64,000 nucleotides of DNA from Azospirillum fermentarium (lineage in GTDB: Bacteria > Pseudomonadota > Alphaproteobacteria > Azospirillales > Azospirillaceae): NCBI RefSeq assembly GCF_025961205.1, contig NZ_JAOQNH010000001.1, forward strand, positions 62,001 through 126,000, in the 5' to 3' direction. The translations under genes were made by a program, and so were the position numbers. Positions 32,777-42,965 of the stretch are shown piece by piece. Every line of letters begins with the position of its first letter. Positions within the stretch are counted from its first letter, which is position 1. Under the pieces are notes generated by a model. It worked only from the letters and a program-made list of their open reading frames with translations, did not search any database and had not been told where the DNA came from.

Positions 32777-34549
32777 ATGACCCTGGACCAGATTTTCGTT
32801 CTGCTGCTGCTGGTGGCGGTGTTCATCGCCTTTATCCGCGAAAAGATGCCGCCCGATCTGGTGGCGCTGGTCACCACCGCGGTCCTGCTGGGAACGGGAA
32901 TTCTGTCCACCAACGAGACGCTGGAGGTGTTTTCCAACGCCGGGGTCATCACCGTGGGTGCGATGTTCGTGCTGTCGGCGGCCCTGGAGCGCACCGGCTG
33001 CATCGAGGCGGTGGGCGACGCCGCCACCCGCATGGTCGGGCGCACGCCCCTGCTGGCGCTGGGCGGGCTGATCGTGCTGGCGGCGTCGGTGTCGGCCTTC
33101 ATCAACAACACGCCGGTGGTGGTGATCCTGACCCCGGTGGCCATCCGCCTGTGCCGCCATCTGAAGATGGCGCCGTCGAAGATGCTGATACCTTTGTCCT
33201 ATGCGGCGATCTTCGGCGGCACCTGCTCGCTGATCGGCACCTCCACCAACCTGCTGGTGGACGGGGTGGCGCAGAAGCTGGGCCAGCCGGCGTTCGGGCT
33301 GTTCGAAATCGCGCCCTTCGGCATGGTCATGGCGCTGATCGGCACCGCCTATCTGCTGCTGACCGCCCCGCGCCTGCTGCCCGACCGTGAAAGCGCCACC
33401 AGCGTGCTGGACGGCGCCCCCTCCCGCCGGTACCTGACCGAAGTGATCGTGCTGCCCGGCTCCCCCCTGATCGGCAAGACGCTGGAGGAGGCGAAGCTGC
33501 GCACCGCGTCCGGCGGACGGGTGGTGGACGTGGTGCGGGCCGACGAATCGCTGCGCCGCCGCATCATGGAGGTGCGGCTGGAGGCCGGCGACCGGGTGGT
33601 GCTGAAGGTGGACATGGACGGGCTGATGGCGCTGCGCGCGCGCACCGGCATCGAATTCGACCCCACCAGCGTGACCGGCGCCGTTTCCACCCGCTCGACC
33701 ACGGTGGTGGAGGGGATCGTCGGGCCGCGCTCGGCCTTCGTCAATCACCGGCTGGGGGAATTCAACCTGCGGCGGCGCTACGGCGTCTACATCATCGCCG
33801 TCCACCGCCAGGGTGAAAACCTGCGCACCGCCTTCGACGAGGTGCGCATGGCGGTGGGCGACACGGTGCTGATCGAGGGGCCGGAGGACGGCATCCGCCG
33901 GCTGGTGGAATCGGGCGACCTGATGAACCTGACCCGCCCGGAACACCGCCCCATCCGCCGGGACAAGGCGTGGATCGCGGTGGCGACGGTGGTGGCGGTG
34001 GTGGGGCTGTCGGCGGGGGACGTGCTGCCCATCGCCGGGCTGGCGCTGATCGGGGCGGTGGTGGTGGTGGTTCTGGGCTGCCTGCCCCACGCCGACCTGT
34101 ACAAGTCGATCGAGTGGCGCATCCTGTTCATGATCTTCGGCATGCTGCCGCTGGGCATGGCGCTGGAGAACACCGGCACCGTCGCCCTGATCGCCCAGTC
34201 GATCACCGGCGCCGCCGGCCATTTCGGCCCGTGGGTGATGCTGTCGCTGGTCTATCTGCTGGCGCTGATCCTGACGGAGGTGGCATCGAACAACGCGGTG
34301 GGGGTGCTGCTGACCCCCATCGCCATCGGCATCGCCACCCAGATGGGCGCCGATCCCCGCCCCTTCATCGTGGCGGTGATGTTCGCGGCCTCGGCCGGCT
34401 TCGCCACCCCCATCGGCTATCAGACGCACCTGTTCGTCTATGGCGCCGGGGGGTACAAGTATATGGACTTCGTGCGCATCGGCCTGCCGCTCGACATCCT
34501 GTTCTGGATCGCGGCAAGCCTGCTCATCCCGGTGTTCTGGCCGTTTTAG
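32777..34549 (+). CDS. SLC13/DASS-type permease with two RCK_C (TrkA-C) domains
   Basis: A 590-residue transporter. Two membrane halves (about residues 1-205 and 395-590) flank a cytosolic insert with two TrkA-C domains, one around LTEVIVLPGSPLIGKTLEEA and one around VVEGIVGPRSAFVNHRLGEF. The halves carry the paired hairpin motifs SAFINNTPVVVILTPV with GTSTNLLVDG, and EVASNNAVGVLLTPI with GYQTHLFVYG. Members move sulfate, dicarboxylates or other anions with sodium; the substrate is not predictable. The gene converges with the PuuE-like gene, overlapping by four bases. Confidence 0.88.
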   Translation: MTLDQIFVLLLLVAVFIAFIREKMPPDLVALVTTAVLLGTGILSTNETLEVFSNAGVITVGAMFVLSAALERTGCIEAVGDAATRMVGRTPLLALGGLIVLAASVSAFINNTPVVVILTPVAIRLCRHLKMAPSKMLIPLSYAAIFGGTCSLIGTSTNLLVDGVAQKLGQPAFGLFEIAPFGMVMALIGTAYLLLTAPRLLPDRESATSVLDGAPSRRYLTEVIVLPGSPLIGKTLEEAKLRTASGGRVVDVVRADESLRRRIMEVRLEAGDRVVLKVDMDGLMALRARTGIEFDPTSVTGAVSTRSTTVVEGIVGPRSAFVNHRLGEFNLRRRYGVYIIAVHRQGENLRTAFDEVRMAVGDTVLIEGPEDGIRRLVESGDLMNLTRPEHRPIRRDKAWIAVATVVAVVGLSAGDVLPIAGLALIGAVVVVVLGCLPHADLYKSIEWRILFMIFGMLPLGMALENTGTVALIAQSITGAAGHFGPWVMLSLVYLLALILTEVASNNAVGVLLTPIAIGIATQMGADPRPFIVAVMFAASAGFATPIGYQTHLFVYGAGGYKYMDFVRIGLPLDILFWIAASLLIPVFWPF

Positions 34550-35460
34550 CCCCGATAGGGGTGCTTTTCCATCCAATGCCGGGCGATGTCGATGCGCCGC
34601 GTCACCCACACCCGCTCGTGCCCGGCCACATAGTCCAGGAAGCGGGCCAAGGCCGCGGCGCGGCCCGGACGGCCCACCAGACGGCAGTGCAGGCCCACCG
34701 ACAGCATCTTCGGCGCCTCCTCCCCCTCGGCATAGAGGGTGTCGAAGCTGTCCTTGAGATAGGCGAAGAACTGGTCGCCGCTGTTGAACCCCTGCGACGT
34801 GGCGAAACGCATGTCGTTGGCGTCCAGCGTGTAGGGCACGATCAGCTGCGGACGGCCATACGTCGTGTCCCAATAGGGCAGATCGTCGGCGTAGGAGTCG
34901 GCGTCGTAAAGGAATCCCCCCTCCTCCGCCACCAGACGGCGGGTGTTGGGGCTGCAGCGGCCCAGATACCAGCCCAGCGGGCGTTCGCCGGTGACGCGGG
35001 TGTGGACGGCGATGGCGCGTTCCATATGCGCGCGCTCCACCTCCACCGGCAAATGCTGGTAGTCGATCCAGCGCCAGCCATGGGTGGCGATCTCCCACCC
35101 CGCGTTCTTCATGGCCGCCACCACGTCGGGGGTGCGTTCCAGCGCCATGGCGACGGCGTAGACGGTCACCGGCATGTTGCGCCGGGTGAAGATCCGGTGC
35201 AGCCGCCAGAACCCGGCGCGGGAGCCGTATTCGTAGATCGACTCCATGTTCATGTGCCGGGCGCCGGGAATCGGCTGGGCGCCGACGATTTCCGACAGGA
35301 AGGCTTCCGACGCCGGATCGCCGTGGAGGACGCAGTTCTCTCCGCCCTCCTCGTAATTGATGACGAACTGCACCGCGATGCGCGCCCCGCCGGGCCAGGC
35401 GGCGTGCGGCGGGGTGGCGCCATAGCCCACCATGTCGCGGGGATAGGGAGCCTCGGTCAT
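34546..35460 (-). CDS. puuE: PuuE-like allantoinase / polysaccharide deacetylase-family protein
   Basis: A 304-residue NodB-fold protein. It closely follows the PuuE pattern: PRDMVGYGATPPHAAWPGGA, FVINYEEGGENCVLHGD, GARHMNMESIYEYGSRAG, IATHGWRWIDYQ and FLYDADSYADDLPYW. PuuE hydrolyses allantoin to allantoate in the cytosol and is unrelated to the usual amidohydrolase allantoinase. No other purine or ureide genes are beside it, so the substrate is taken from family resemblance only. Confidence 0.85.
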   Translation of the reverse strand: MTEAPYPRDMVGYGATPPHAAWPGGARIAVQFVINYEEGGENCVLHGDPASEAFLSEIVGAQPIPGARHMNMESIYEYGSRAGFWRLHRIFTRRNMPVTVYAVAMALERTPDVVAAMKNAGWEIATHGWRWIDYQHLPVEVERAHMERAIAVHTRVTGERPLGWYLGRCSPNTRRLVAEEGGFLYDADSYADDLPYWDTTYGRPQLIVPYTLDANDMRFATSQGFNSGDQFFAYLKDSFDTLYAEGEEAPKMLSVGLHCRLVGRPGRAAALARFLDYVAGHERVWVTRRIDIARHWMEKHPYRG

Positions 35461-35495
35461 CGGACGAATCCTCGAAACGATGTCAGGGAAACGGA

Positions 35496-36065
35496 TCAGG
35501 GGGATGCGGTCTCGTCGCCCGGCTCCGGCTCGGGCACCTGATGGCGCAGGATCAGCGGCGTTTGCAGGGCCGAGAACAGCAGGGTCAGCGGCATGATGCC
35601 GAACACCTTGAAGTTCACCCAGGCATCGGTGTCCATGGTGCGCCACACCGCCTCGTTCAGCACGGCCAGCACCACGAAGAACACCGCCCAGCGCAGCCCC
35701 AGGATGCGCCAGCCGGCATCGGTCAGCGACAGGACGGCCCCCAGGATGCGCTTCAGCAGGTTGCGGCGCAGGGCGTGGGCGATGAACAGGGCGGTGGCGA
35801 AGAACAGGTTGACCAGCGTCGGCTTGAGCTTGATGAACAGGTCGTCGTTCAGCCACAGCGTCAGCCCGCCGAACAGCAGGACGAAGCCGGCCCCCACCAC
35901 CGGCATCAGCGGCACCCGCCGTTCCATCCACCAGGACACGGCCAGGGATGCCGCGGTGGCGGCCATGAACACGGCGGTGCCGGTCATGATCCCGGCCCGC
36001 GCGTTGGCGAAGAAGAAGGCCGCCAGCGGCCCGGCTTCGATCAGCATTCGGATGAGCGGTGTCAT
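35496..36065 (-). CDS. yciB: YciB/IspZ-family septation-associated membrane protein
   Basis: A 189-residue inner-membrane protein with five to six helices. The family signatures LIEAGPLAAFFFANARAGI, KPTLVNLFFATALFIAHAL, and WAVFFVVLAVLNEAVWRTM with DAWVNFKVFGIMPLT are clear. YciB affects cell-envelope integrity and septation in enterobacteria and has a role in intracellular spread in Shigella; the molecular activity is unsettled. It lies 35 bases upstream of the puuE-like gene and 53 bases downstream of dppF on the same strand. Confidence 0.9.
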   Translation of the reverse strand: MTPLIRMLIEAGPLAAFFFANARAGIMTGTAVFMAATAASLAVSWWMERRVPLMPVVGAGFVLLFGGLTLWLNDDLFIKLKPTLVNLFFATALFIAHALRRNLLKRILGAVLSLTDAGWRILGLRWAVFFVVLAVLNEAVWRTMDTDAWVNFKVFGIMPLTLLFSALQTPLILRHQVPEPEPGDETASP

Positions 36066-36118
36066 GCCGACTCACATACTCCCTCTTGCGGCCGGCGGAA
36101 AGGCCGCAGAGGGCGCGG

Positions 36119-37141
36119 TCACTCCATTTCCTCGGCGTAATGGCAGGCCGCGCGGCGCCCGTCCACCTCCCGCAGCGCCGGCACGTCGGTGGCGCAATTG
36201 GGGCGGGCGTAGGGACAGCGCTTGTGGAAGGCGCAGCCGGGCGGCGGGTTCAGCGGCGAGGGCAGCTCGCCCTTGGGCACCACCCGCTCCAGCCGCAACC
36301 CCGGATCGACCCGCGGCGTCGCCGCCATCAGGATGCGGGTGTAGGGATGGCGGGGGCGGCTGAACACCACGTCCTTGGGCCCATGCTCCACCGGGCGGCC
36401 CAGGTACATCACCATCACCGAATCGGCGATGTGCCGCACCACCGACAGGTCGTGGGAGATGAACAGGTAGGCGAGGTTCAGTTCCTCCTGAAGGTCCATC
36501 ATCAGGTTCAGCACCTGCGCCTGGATCGACACGTCCAGCGCCGACACCGGCTCGTCCGCCACCACCACGCGGGGGTTCAGCATCAGGGCGCGCGCGATGG
36601 CGATGCGCTGGCGCTGCCCGCCGGAGAACATGTGCGGGTAGCGGTCGATCTGGTCGGGGCGCAGCCCCACCTTGGCCATCATCGCCAGCGCGCGCTCCCG
36701 CCGCTCGGCCTTGGGCGTGCCGGTGTTGATGACGACGGGTTCCTCCAGGATCGACCCGATGGTCTTGCGCGGGTTCAGCGAGCCATAGGGGTTCTGGAAC
36801 ACCATCTGCACCGTGCGGCGCAGTTCCTTCATCTCGTCCTTGGTGCGCCCCAGCACGTCGCGGCAGTCATAGAGCAACTGCCCCTCGGTCGGCGGCTCGA
36901 TCATGGTGACGGAACGGGCCAGGGTGGACTTGCCGCAGCCGGACTCGCCCACCACCGCCAGCGTCCGCCCGGCTTCCAGGCGGAACGACACGCCGTCCAG
37001 CGCCTTCACCGTCGCCGGGGGCTGGAACAGGCCGCGGCGGGCGGTGTAGTGCTTGCGCAGGTGGATGGCTTCCAGCACCACCGGACGGTCGCCGGGGGCC
37101 GGCGTGGAAGCCGGGGTATCGATCAGGGCCGCGGTCATCAC
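36119..37141 (-). CDS. dppF: Peptide ABC transporter ATP-binding protein DppF
   Basis: A 340-residue ABC ATPase. It has Walker A ([16 protein letters not shown]), the Q-loop region ([16 protein letters not shown]), the signature [15 protein letters not shown], Walker B ([14 protein letters not shown]) and a C-terminal oligopeptide-transporter extension with three cysteines ([17 protein letters not shown]) that may bind an Fe-S cluster. It powers uptake of di- or oligopeptides with DppD. Last gene of the dppABCDF-type operon; its start overlaps the dppD stop (ATGA). Confidence 0.92.
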   Translation of the reverse strand: MMTAALIDTPASTPAPGDRPVVLEAIHLRKHYTARRGLFQPPATVKALDGVSFRLEAGRTLAVVGESGCGKSTLARSVTMIEPPTEGQLLYDCRDVLGRTKDEMKELRRTVQMVFQNPYGSLNPRKTIGSILEEPVVINTGTPKAERRERALAMMAKVGLRPDQIDRYPHMFSGGQRQRIAIARALMLNPRVVVADEPVSALDVSIQAQVLNLMMDLQEELNLAYLFISHDLSVVRHIADSVMVMYLGRPVEHGPKDVVFSRPRHPYTRILMAATPRVDPGLRLERVVPKGELPSPLNPPPGCAFHKRCPYARPNCATDVPALREVDGRRAACHYAEEME

Positions 37142-38118
37142 GCCGCCTCCTTTCCAGCGGTGCCGAGAGGGAAGTAGCAGCGCACCCGCCCGTCCCCGTC
37201 GGGGGTCAGCGGCGGACGGCCGGCGCGGCAGGTGTCCTGCGCGAACCGGCAGCGCGGCGCGAACAGACAGCCCGCCGGGCGGTCGGCGATGCCCGGCACC
37301 ACGCCGGGGATGGTCGGCAGCCGCCGCTTGCCCACGGCCCGCTCGGGCAGCGCATCCAGCAGCGCCCCGGTGTAGGGGTGGCGGGGGTTCTCGAACAACG
37401 CCCGCGCGCTGCGGGTTTCCGCCACCTGGCCCGCGTACATCACCATGACCCGGTGCGCGGTTTCCGCCACCACCCCCATGTCGTGGGTGATGAGGATCAG
37501 CGCCATGCCGCGGTCCTTTTGCAGCGACACCAGCAGGTCGAGGATCTGTTTCTGAATGGTGACGTCCAGCGCCGTGGTGGGTTCGTCGGCGATCAGCAGG
37601 CGCGGGTTGCAGGCAATGGCGATGGCGATCATCACCCGCTGGTTCATACCGCCCGAAAGCTGGTGGGGGAAGGCCGACAGCCGGCTTTCCGGGGCGGGGA
37701 TGCCCACCTGCTCCAAGAGTTCGATGGCCCGGCGTTTCAGCGCCTTGCCCGACAGCCCCTCGTGCACCTTCAGGGTTTCCATGATCTGGAAACCGACGGT
37801 GAAGCAGGGGTTCAGGCTGGTCATGGGTTCCTGGAACACCATGGCCACGTCCTTGCCGGTCAATGTCCGGCGCTGGCGGGCGGGCATGGACAGCAGGTCG
37901 TGACCGGCGAACATCATCCGGTCCGCCTCCACCCGTCCGGCATCCCCCAGCAGGCCCATCAGCGCCAGCGAGGTCACCGATTTGCCGGAGCCGGATTCGC
38001 CGACGATGCCGACCACCTCCCCCTCGTCCAGCGTCAGGTCGATGCCGTCCACGGCGCGGAAGGTGCCGGCGCGGGTGGTGAAGGCGACGGACAGATTCGT
38101 GATGTCGAGCAGCGCCAT
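37138..38118 (-). CDS. dppD: Peptide ABC transporter ATP-binding protein DppD
   Basis: A 326-residue ABC ATPase. It has Walker A ([17 protein letters not shown]), [16 protein letters not shown], the signature [19 protein letters not shown], Walker B ([14 protein letters not shown]) and the cysteine-rich C-terminal motif [14 protein letters not shown]. It pairs with DppF on the cytoplasmic face of the DppBC permease. The start is four bases after the dppC stop. Confidence 0.92.
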   Translation of the reverse strand: MALLDITNLSVAFTTRAGTFRAVDGIDLTLDEGEVVGIVGESGSGKSVTSLALMGLLGDAGRVEADRMMFAGHDLLSMPARQRRTLTGKDVAMVFQEPMTSLNPCFTVGFQIMETLKVHEGLSGKALKRRAIELLEQVGIPAPESRLSAFPHQLSGGMNQRVMIAIAIACNPRLLIADEPTTALDVTIQKQILDLLVSLQKDRGMALILITHDMGVVAETAHRVMVMYAGQVAETRSARALFENPRHPYTGALLDALPERAVGKRRLPTIPGVVPGIADRPAGCLFAPRCRFAQDTCRAGRPPLTPDGDGRVRCYFPLGTAGKEAA

Positions 38119-38122
38119 GGGA

Positions 38123-39043
38123 TCACCGCTTCAGCTTGGGATCGAGGGCGTCGCGCAGACCGTCGCCCAACAGGTTGAAAGCCAGCACCGTCACCAGGAT
38201 CGCCACCCCCGGCCACGTCACCACCCACGGCGCCCGCTGCAGGTATTGCAGCGACGACGCCAGCATGGTGCCCCATTCCGGGGTCGGCGGCTGGGCGCCC
38301 AGCCCCAGGAAGCCCAGCGCCGCGGCGTCGAGAATGGCGGTGGAAAAGCCCAGCGTCGCCTGCACGATCAGCGGGGCCAGACAGTTGGGCAGCACCACGA
38401 TCACCATCAGCCGCAGTGGCCCCGCCCCGGCCACGCGGGATGCGGTGACGTAATCCTTGGACATCTCGGCCATCACCGACGCACGGGTCAGGCGGGCGTA
38501 ATGGGGGATGACCACCACCGAGACCGACAGCATGGCGTTGATCAGCCCCGGCCCCAGAATGGCCGCCACCACCACCGCCAGCAGCAGGCTGGGCAGCGCC
38601 AGCAGGATGTCCATGAAACGCATGATGATGGTGTCGGTCATGCCGCCGGCGAACCCGGCCACCATGCCCAGCCCCAGCCCCACGGCCAGCGACAGGGTGA
38701 CGACGATCAGCCCGATCAGCAGCGACAGCCGCGCGCCGTACAGGATGCGCGACAGCACGTCGCGCCCGATGTCGTCGGTGCCGAGGATGTAGGTCCATGA
38801 CCCACCATCCGCCCACACCGGCGGCACCAGAATGGCATCCCGGTACTGGGCGATGGGGGAATGGGGGGCGATGACGTCGGCGCCGATGGCCAGCACGGCG
38901 ATGACCGCAATCACCACCAGCCCGGCGACGGCGCCGGTGTTCTGACGGAAATGATACCAGAATTCCGCCACCGGGTGGGGCGGACGGACGGCGGGAACCG
39001 TCCCGGCACCGGAGGAAGGATTGGTCTGGGCTTCGATGGTCAT
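38123..39043 (-). CDS. dppC: Peptide ABC transporter permease DppC
   Basis: A 306-residue permease with six helices. It has the N-terminal extension typical of DppC/Opp[21 protein letters not shown], and the EAA-like loop [20 protein letters not shown] that contacts the ATPases. With DppB it forms the inner-membrane channel. Its stop lies four bases from dppD and its start 25 bases from dppB. Confidence 0.92.
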   Translation of the reverse strand: MTIEAQTNPSSGAGTVPAVRPPHPVAEFWYHFRQNTGAVAGLVVIAVIAVLAIGADVIAPHSPIAQYRDAILVPPVWADGGSWTYILGTDDIGRDVLSRILYGARLSLLIGLIVVTLSLAVGLGLGMVAGFAGGMTDTIIMRFMDILLALPSLLLAVVVAAILGPGLINAMLSVSVVVIPHYARLTRASVMAEMSKDYVTASRVAGAGPLRLMVIVVLPNCLAPLIVQATLGFSTAILDAAALGFLGLGAQPPTPEWGTMLASSLQYLQRAPWVVTWPGVAILVTVLAFNLLGDGLRDALDPKLKR

Positions 39044-39068
39044 GGGTCGGTTCCTTCTCCGCCGCCGC

Positions 39069-40082
39069 TCAGCCGCGCCCGTGGCGGATGCGGGGGTTCA
39101 GCACGCCGTACAGCAGATCCACCAGCAGGTTGACCGCCATCACCGTGGTCGCCACCAGCAGCACCCCGCCCTGAAGCGCCGGGTAGTCGCGGCGGTTGAT
39201 GGATTCCACCAGCCATTTGCCGATGCCGGGCCAGGAAAAGATGGTTTCGGTCAGGATGGCCCCGCCCAGCATGGTGCCCACCTGCAGCCCGATCACCGTC
39301 ACCACGGGGATCAGCGCGTTGCGCAGCGCGTGCAGCCCGATCACCCGGCGGGTGCTCAGGCCCTTGGCGCGGGCGGTGCGGATGTAATCCTCGCTCAACA
39401 CCTCCAGCATGGCCGAGCGGGTCATGCGCGCCACCACCGCCAGCGGAATGGTGCCCAGCACCACCGCCGGCAGAATGAGATGCCGGATGGCCGAGCGGAA
39501 GGCGTCCATATCCCCCGCCATCCAGGTGTCGATCAGCATGAAGCCGGTCACCGGCTCCACGTAATACAGCAGGTCCAGCCGCCCCGACACCGGCGTCCAG
39601 CCCAGGAACACCGAGAAGAACAGGATCAGCAGCAGCCCCCACCAGAAGATCGGCATGGAATAGCCGGTCAGGCTGGCCGCCATGATGCCGTGGTCGAACG
39701 GCGACCCGCGCCGCACCGCCGCGACGATCCCCGCCGGCAGCCCGATCAGCACCGCAAACGCCATGGCGAACAGCGCCAGTTCCAGCGTCGCCGGAAACAG
39801 GGCCAGGAATTCGCTGAAGACCGGGTTGTGGGTGACCAGCGATTCGCCGAAGTTGCCCGACAGAACCCCGCCCACGTAATCGGCGAACTGCTGCCACAGG
39901 GGCCGGTCCAGCCCCAGCTCGTGGCGCAGCATGGCCAGACGGTCGGGCGCGATGCCGCGCTCGCCCACGCGCACCTCGATGGGATCACCCGGCACCAGCC
40001 GGATGAGGATGAAACTGAGAAAGGTCACGCCCAAAAAGGTCGGCACGACCAGCCCCAGCCGCGTCAGTACGAAGCGCAGCAT
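39069..40082 (-). CDS. dppB: Peptide ABC transporter permease DppB
   Basis: A 337-residue permease. It shows the OppB/DppB opening LRFVLTRLGLVVPTFLGVTF, the VPGDPIEV segment, and the EAA loop YIRTARAKGLSTRRVIGLHA. The ATG at 40082 begins the conserved protein; the upstream in-frame ATG at 40121 adds 13 unconserved residues. It is separated from dppA by 171 bases containing several hairpins. Confidence 0.92.
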   Translation of the reverse strand: MLRFVLTRLGLVVPTFLGVTFLSFILIRLVPGDPIEVRVGERGIAPDRLAMLRHELGLDRPLWQQFADYVGGVLSGNFGESLVTHNPVFSEFLALFPATLELALFAMAFAVLIGLPAGIVAAVRRGSPFDHGIMAASLTGYSMPIFWWGLLLILFFSVFLGWTPVSGRLDLLYYVEPVTGFMLIDTWMAGDMDAFRSAIRHLILPAVVLGTIPLAVVARMTRSAMLEVLSEDYIRTARAKGLSTRRVIGLHALRNALIPVVTVIGLQVGTMLGGAILTETIFSWPGIGKWLVESINRRDYPALQGGVLLVATTVMAVNLLVDLLYGVLNPRIRHGRG

Positions 40083-40189
40083 CGGCAACCCCGGTTTTTG
40101 CAAATGCGAAAACGACGACAAATAAAGCTAAGACGCCGGCGGGGTGCATCCACCCCCGTTGCCGTACTTCCGGCATTCCCCAAACGGCA

Positions 40190-40218
40190 ATGGCGAGGGG
40201 GATGCCCGCCCTCGCCAT
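40190..40218 (-). promoter_or_regulatory. Stem-loops between dppA and dppB
   Basis: ATGGCGAGGG (40190-40199) and CCCTCGCCAT (40209-40218) form a 10-bp perfect stem, just after the dppA stop. Two weaker hairpins follow toward dppB, one with TGCCGT/ACGGCA and one with GGGGTG/CACCCC. Without a T-tract these are better read as RNA-stabilising or partial-termination elements that keep binding-protein mRNA more abundant than permease mRNA, as in other binding-protein operons. Confidence 0.6.
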
Positions 40219-40253
40219 CGCCTGTCAAGCATAAATCCGCATGAGACCGAATA

Positions 40254-41855
40254 TTACTGCTTCAGGTCCACACCATTGAAACGATGAATAGCGAACGGGT
40301 CCATCTTGTAATCAACGACACTCTTCGCAAGCGCCATATGCTGGACGGAGTGCGCGATGGTGTACCACGGCACCTCTTCCTTGAAGATGACCTGCGCCTG
40401 TTCGTACAGCTTGGTGCGCTTGGCCTGATCGGTGGTCTGCTTGGCCTGCACGATCAGGTCGTCGAACTCCTTGTTGCACCACTTGGCAAGATTGTTGCCG
40501 CCCATGCGCGCGGCTTCGCAGCCCAGCAGCGTGCCCAGGAAATTGTCGGGGTCGCCGTTGTCGCCGGTCCAGCCCATCATGCCCATCAGGTGTTCGCCCG
40601 CCTGCATGCGCTTGCGGTATTCACCCCATTCGTACTGCACGATCTTCGCCTTGATGCCGGCCTTGGCCAGATCGGCCTGCATCATCTCGGCCATGCGCTT
40701 GGCGTTGGGGTTGTAGGGGCGCTGCACCGGCATGGCCCACAGGTCGGTGTCGAACCCGTTGGGATAGCCGGCGTCGGCCAGCAGCTTCTTGGCCTTTTCG
40801 AGATCGACGGGGTAATCCTCGATCTCCTTGTTGTACGACCACATGGTGGGCGGGATGGGGTTGGTGGCGGGCACGCCCGACCCCTGGTACACCGCGTCCA
40901 CGATCGCCTTCTTGTCCAGCAGCATGCTGACGGCCTTGCGCACGCGCACGTCGTCGAACGGCTTCTTGGTGACGTTGAAGGCGAGGTAGCCGACGTTCAG
41001 CCCCTCCTGCTCCATCACGTTGATGCTCTCGTCCTTCTTCATCGCCGCCAGATCGGCGGGATTGGGATAGGGCACCACATGGCATTCGCCGGCCTTCAGC
41101 TTGGCGTAGCGGACGGCGGCGTCGGGGGTGATGGCGAACACCAGATTGTCGAGCGGCGTGCGCCCGCCCCAATAGGCGTCGAACGCCTTGTAGCGGATCA
41201 CCGCGTCCTTCTGGTACGCCACGAACTGGAACGGGCCGGTGCCGACCGGAACCTGGTCCAGCTTTTCCGGGGTCTTCTTGGCCAGCAGCGCCTCGGCGTA
41301 TTCGGCGGAGAAGATCTTGGCGAACGGCATCGCCATGTTGGCGATGAACGGCGCCTCCACCCGGTTCAGCGTGAAGCGGACGGTCAGGTCATCGACCTTT
41401 TCCACCGCCTTCAGCAGGGTGTCCATGCCCATGTCGGCGAAGTAGTCGTACGCCCCGCCCGACACCTTGTGGTACGGGTGATCCTTCTTCCACTGCCGCT
41501 CGATGGAGAACAGCACGTCGTCGGCGGTCAGGTCGCGGGTCGGCTTGAAATCGCCCACCGCGTGCCACTTCACGCCCTTGCGAAGCTTGAAGGTATAGAC
41601 GGTGCCGTCGTCGGAAACCGTCCAGGATTCGGCCAGGGCCGGAATGACCTTGGTGCCGCCGCGTTCGAAATCCACCAGCCCGTCCAGGACCGGCAGAGCC
41701 ACGTCGAAGCTGGTGCCGGTGGTGTTCAGCGCCGGGTTGAAGTTTTCCGGGCTTCCTTCGGAGCAATAGACCAGCGTCTTGGCCGCCTGGGCCGGAGCCG
41801 CGAGCGCGAGGGCGGCGGCCATACCCAGACCGGCACCCAGCAGGATGCGCTTCAT
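40254..41855 (-). CDS. dppA: Dipeptide-binding periplasmic protein DppA
   Basis: A 533-residue solute-binding protein of family 5. It has a Sec signal peptide cleaved after APAQA (residue 24), LVYCSEGSPENFNPALNTTG, and SWTVSDDGTVYTFKLRKGVKWH, the SBP_bac_5 signature region. The mature protein binds dipeptides (in some species also haem or aminolevulinate) in the periplasm for the DppBCDF transporter. GGGAGG lies before the ATG. First gene of the operon. Confidence 0.93.
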   Translation of the reverse strand: MKRILLGAGLGMAAALALAAPAQAAKTLVYCSEGSPENFNPALNTTGTSFDVALPVLDGLVDFERGGTKVIPALAESWTVSDDGTVYTFKLRKGVKWHAVGDFKPTRDLTADDVLFSIERQWKKDHPYHKVSGGAYDYFADMGMDTLLKAVEKVDDLTVRFTLNRVEAPFIANMAMPFAKIFSAEYAEALLAKKTPEKLDQVPVGTGPFQFVAYQKDAVIRYKAFDAYWGGRTPLDNLVFAITPDAAVRYAKLKAGECHVVPYPNPADLAAMKKDESINVMEQEGLNVGYLAFNVTKKPFDDVRVRKAVSMLLDKKAIVDAVYQGSGVPATNPIPPTMWSYNKEIEDYPVDLEKAKKLLADAGYPNGFDTDLWAMPVQRPYNPNAKRMAEMMQADLAKAGIKAKIVQYEWGEYRKRMQAGEHLMGMMGWTGDNGDPDNFLGTLLGCEAARMGGNNLAKWCNKEFDDLIVQAKQTTDQAKRTKLYEQAQVIFKEEVPWYTIAHSVQHMALAKSVVDYKMDPFAIHRFNGVDLKQ

Positions 41856-42018
41856 TCTCTCTACCTCCCGGTATTTTTCCCTGTTCAGGGCCGTTGCAGC
41901 GGCAAAAACAGATGAGCCGGCCCTGTCCCTGTGTCTCATTTGGCGCGTGCCCCCGACGGGTGTCAACATGGGATCGTTTCCATCCCGCCCCCGGTTGACG
42001 CTTAGGGCACACAAAGCG

Positions 42019-42053
42019 GCGCCGGCCACCACCCAGATGGGCGGGGCCGGCGC
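42019..42053 (-). terminator. Terminator-like hairpin after the DUF4142 gene
   Basis: GCGCCGGCC (42019-42027) and GGCCGGCGC (42045-42053) form a 9-bp perfect stem. On the minus strand it is followed by GCTTTGTGTG, and it lies about 50 bases after the DUF4142 stop, so it probably ends that transcript before the dpp promoter. The rest of 41856-42105 shows no gene and should contain the dppA promoter. Confidence 0.6.
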
Positions 42054-42105
42054 TTCGGATCTCCGAGAGGTTGAAGCAAGCGCTTGAAAGCGCCGCGCTT
42101 TTTCC

Positions 42106-42813
42106 TTAACGCGCCGCGGTGGGCGTGCCGGTGCCGAACAGGCTCTGCGCCATGGCCAGATGCTCGCGCAGGGCGGGCAGCGTCTTTTCGGCGAACGGCT
42201 TGAACGGGGCCATGTCGGGCGCGCTGGACGCCGCCACCATTTCGAACAGGGCGATGGTTTCCTGGTGCGCCTTGATCTGCCCGGCCAGATAGCTGTGATC
42301 GAATCGGCTGAGCGGCATGGTGCGCAGGGACTGGAGCTGGTTCTGGTGGCTGGCGTCCGGCATCAGCGCCGTGCCGATGCCCTGGGCCTGGGCCAGAGCC
42401 ACCAGTTCGCGGTTCACGGCCGTGTGATCCTGCTGCATCCGCTGGCCGAAGGCGCGCACGGCGTCGTTCTGGGCGCGGCTCTCGGCCACCCGGCCGGCCT
42501 CGACCTCGAACAGCCCGCCGCCGCCGGCATCGCGCACGAACTCGGCGGCGGTCGATGCCGTGACGGGGCTGGACAGCATGCCGGGGCGCGGAATATCGCC
42601 CGCGCTGTTGGGCAGGCCCAGCGCCGGGGCACCCGGCGGCGGTTCCACCGGCGGGATGATGACCGTGGTGCCGGGGGCCGGCATCATCGTATGGCCGGGG
42701 GCCGGCATCGGGGTCGAATGGCCCGGCATGGTCTGGGCCGGGGCCGTCTGAGCCAGCGCCGCCGCCGGGATCAGAAGCGCCGCCATGCTCACCGCAAGAA
42801 GAGGGGAACGCAT
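42106..42813 (-). CDS. Secreted DUF4142-family protein
   Basis: A 235-residue exported protein. A Sec signal peptide (to about ALAQ, residue 22) is followed by a 60-residue Pro/Met/Gly-rich low-complexity segment, then a DUF4142 helical-bundle domain with AEFVRDAGGGGLFEVEAGR, AFGQRMQQDHTAVNRELV and FDHSYLAGQIKAHQETIALF. The family has a ferritin-like four-helix form and is often found in envelope-stress settings, with no known reaction. The His and Glu residues in the helices could bind metal. Confidence 0.82.
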   Translation of the reverse strand: MRSPLLAVSMAALLIPAAALAQTAPAQTMPGHSTPMPAPGHTMMPAPGTTVIIPPVEPPPGAPALGLPNSAGDIPRPGMLSSPVTASTAAEFVRDAGGGGLFEVEAGRVAESRAQNDAVRAFGQRMQQDHTAVNRELVALAQAQGIGTALMPDASHQNQLQSLRTMPLSRFDHSYLAGQIKAHQETIALFEMVAASSAPDMAPFKPFAEKTLPALREHLAMAQSLFGTGTPTAAR

Positions 42814-42965
42814 CGTCGAAATCCTCCTTCAGATCGGGTATGGGTCCGTTTCGATGCTCCCCACAACACCGGCCCCTATCCGAAGTTCCCACACCCCCAC
42901 CGATGAACCAAAGCTCCACACCGCCGTTACACCAGGCAGGACGGCAAGCATCAACGGAGACAGGA

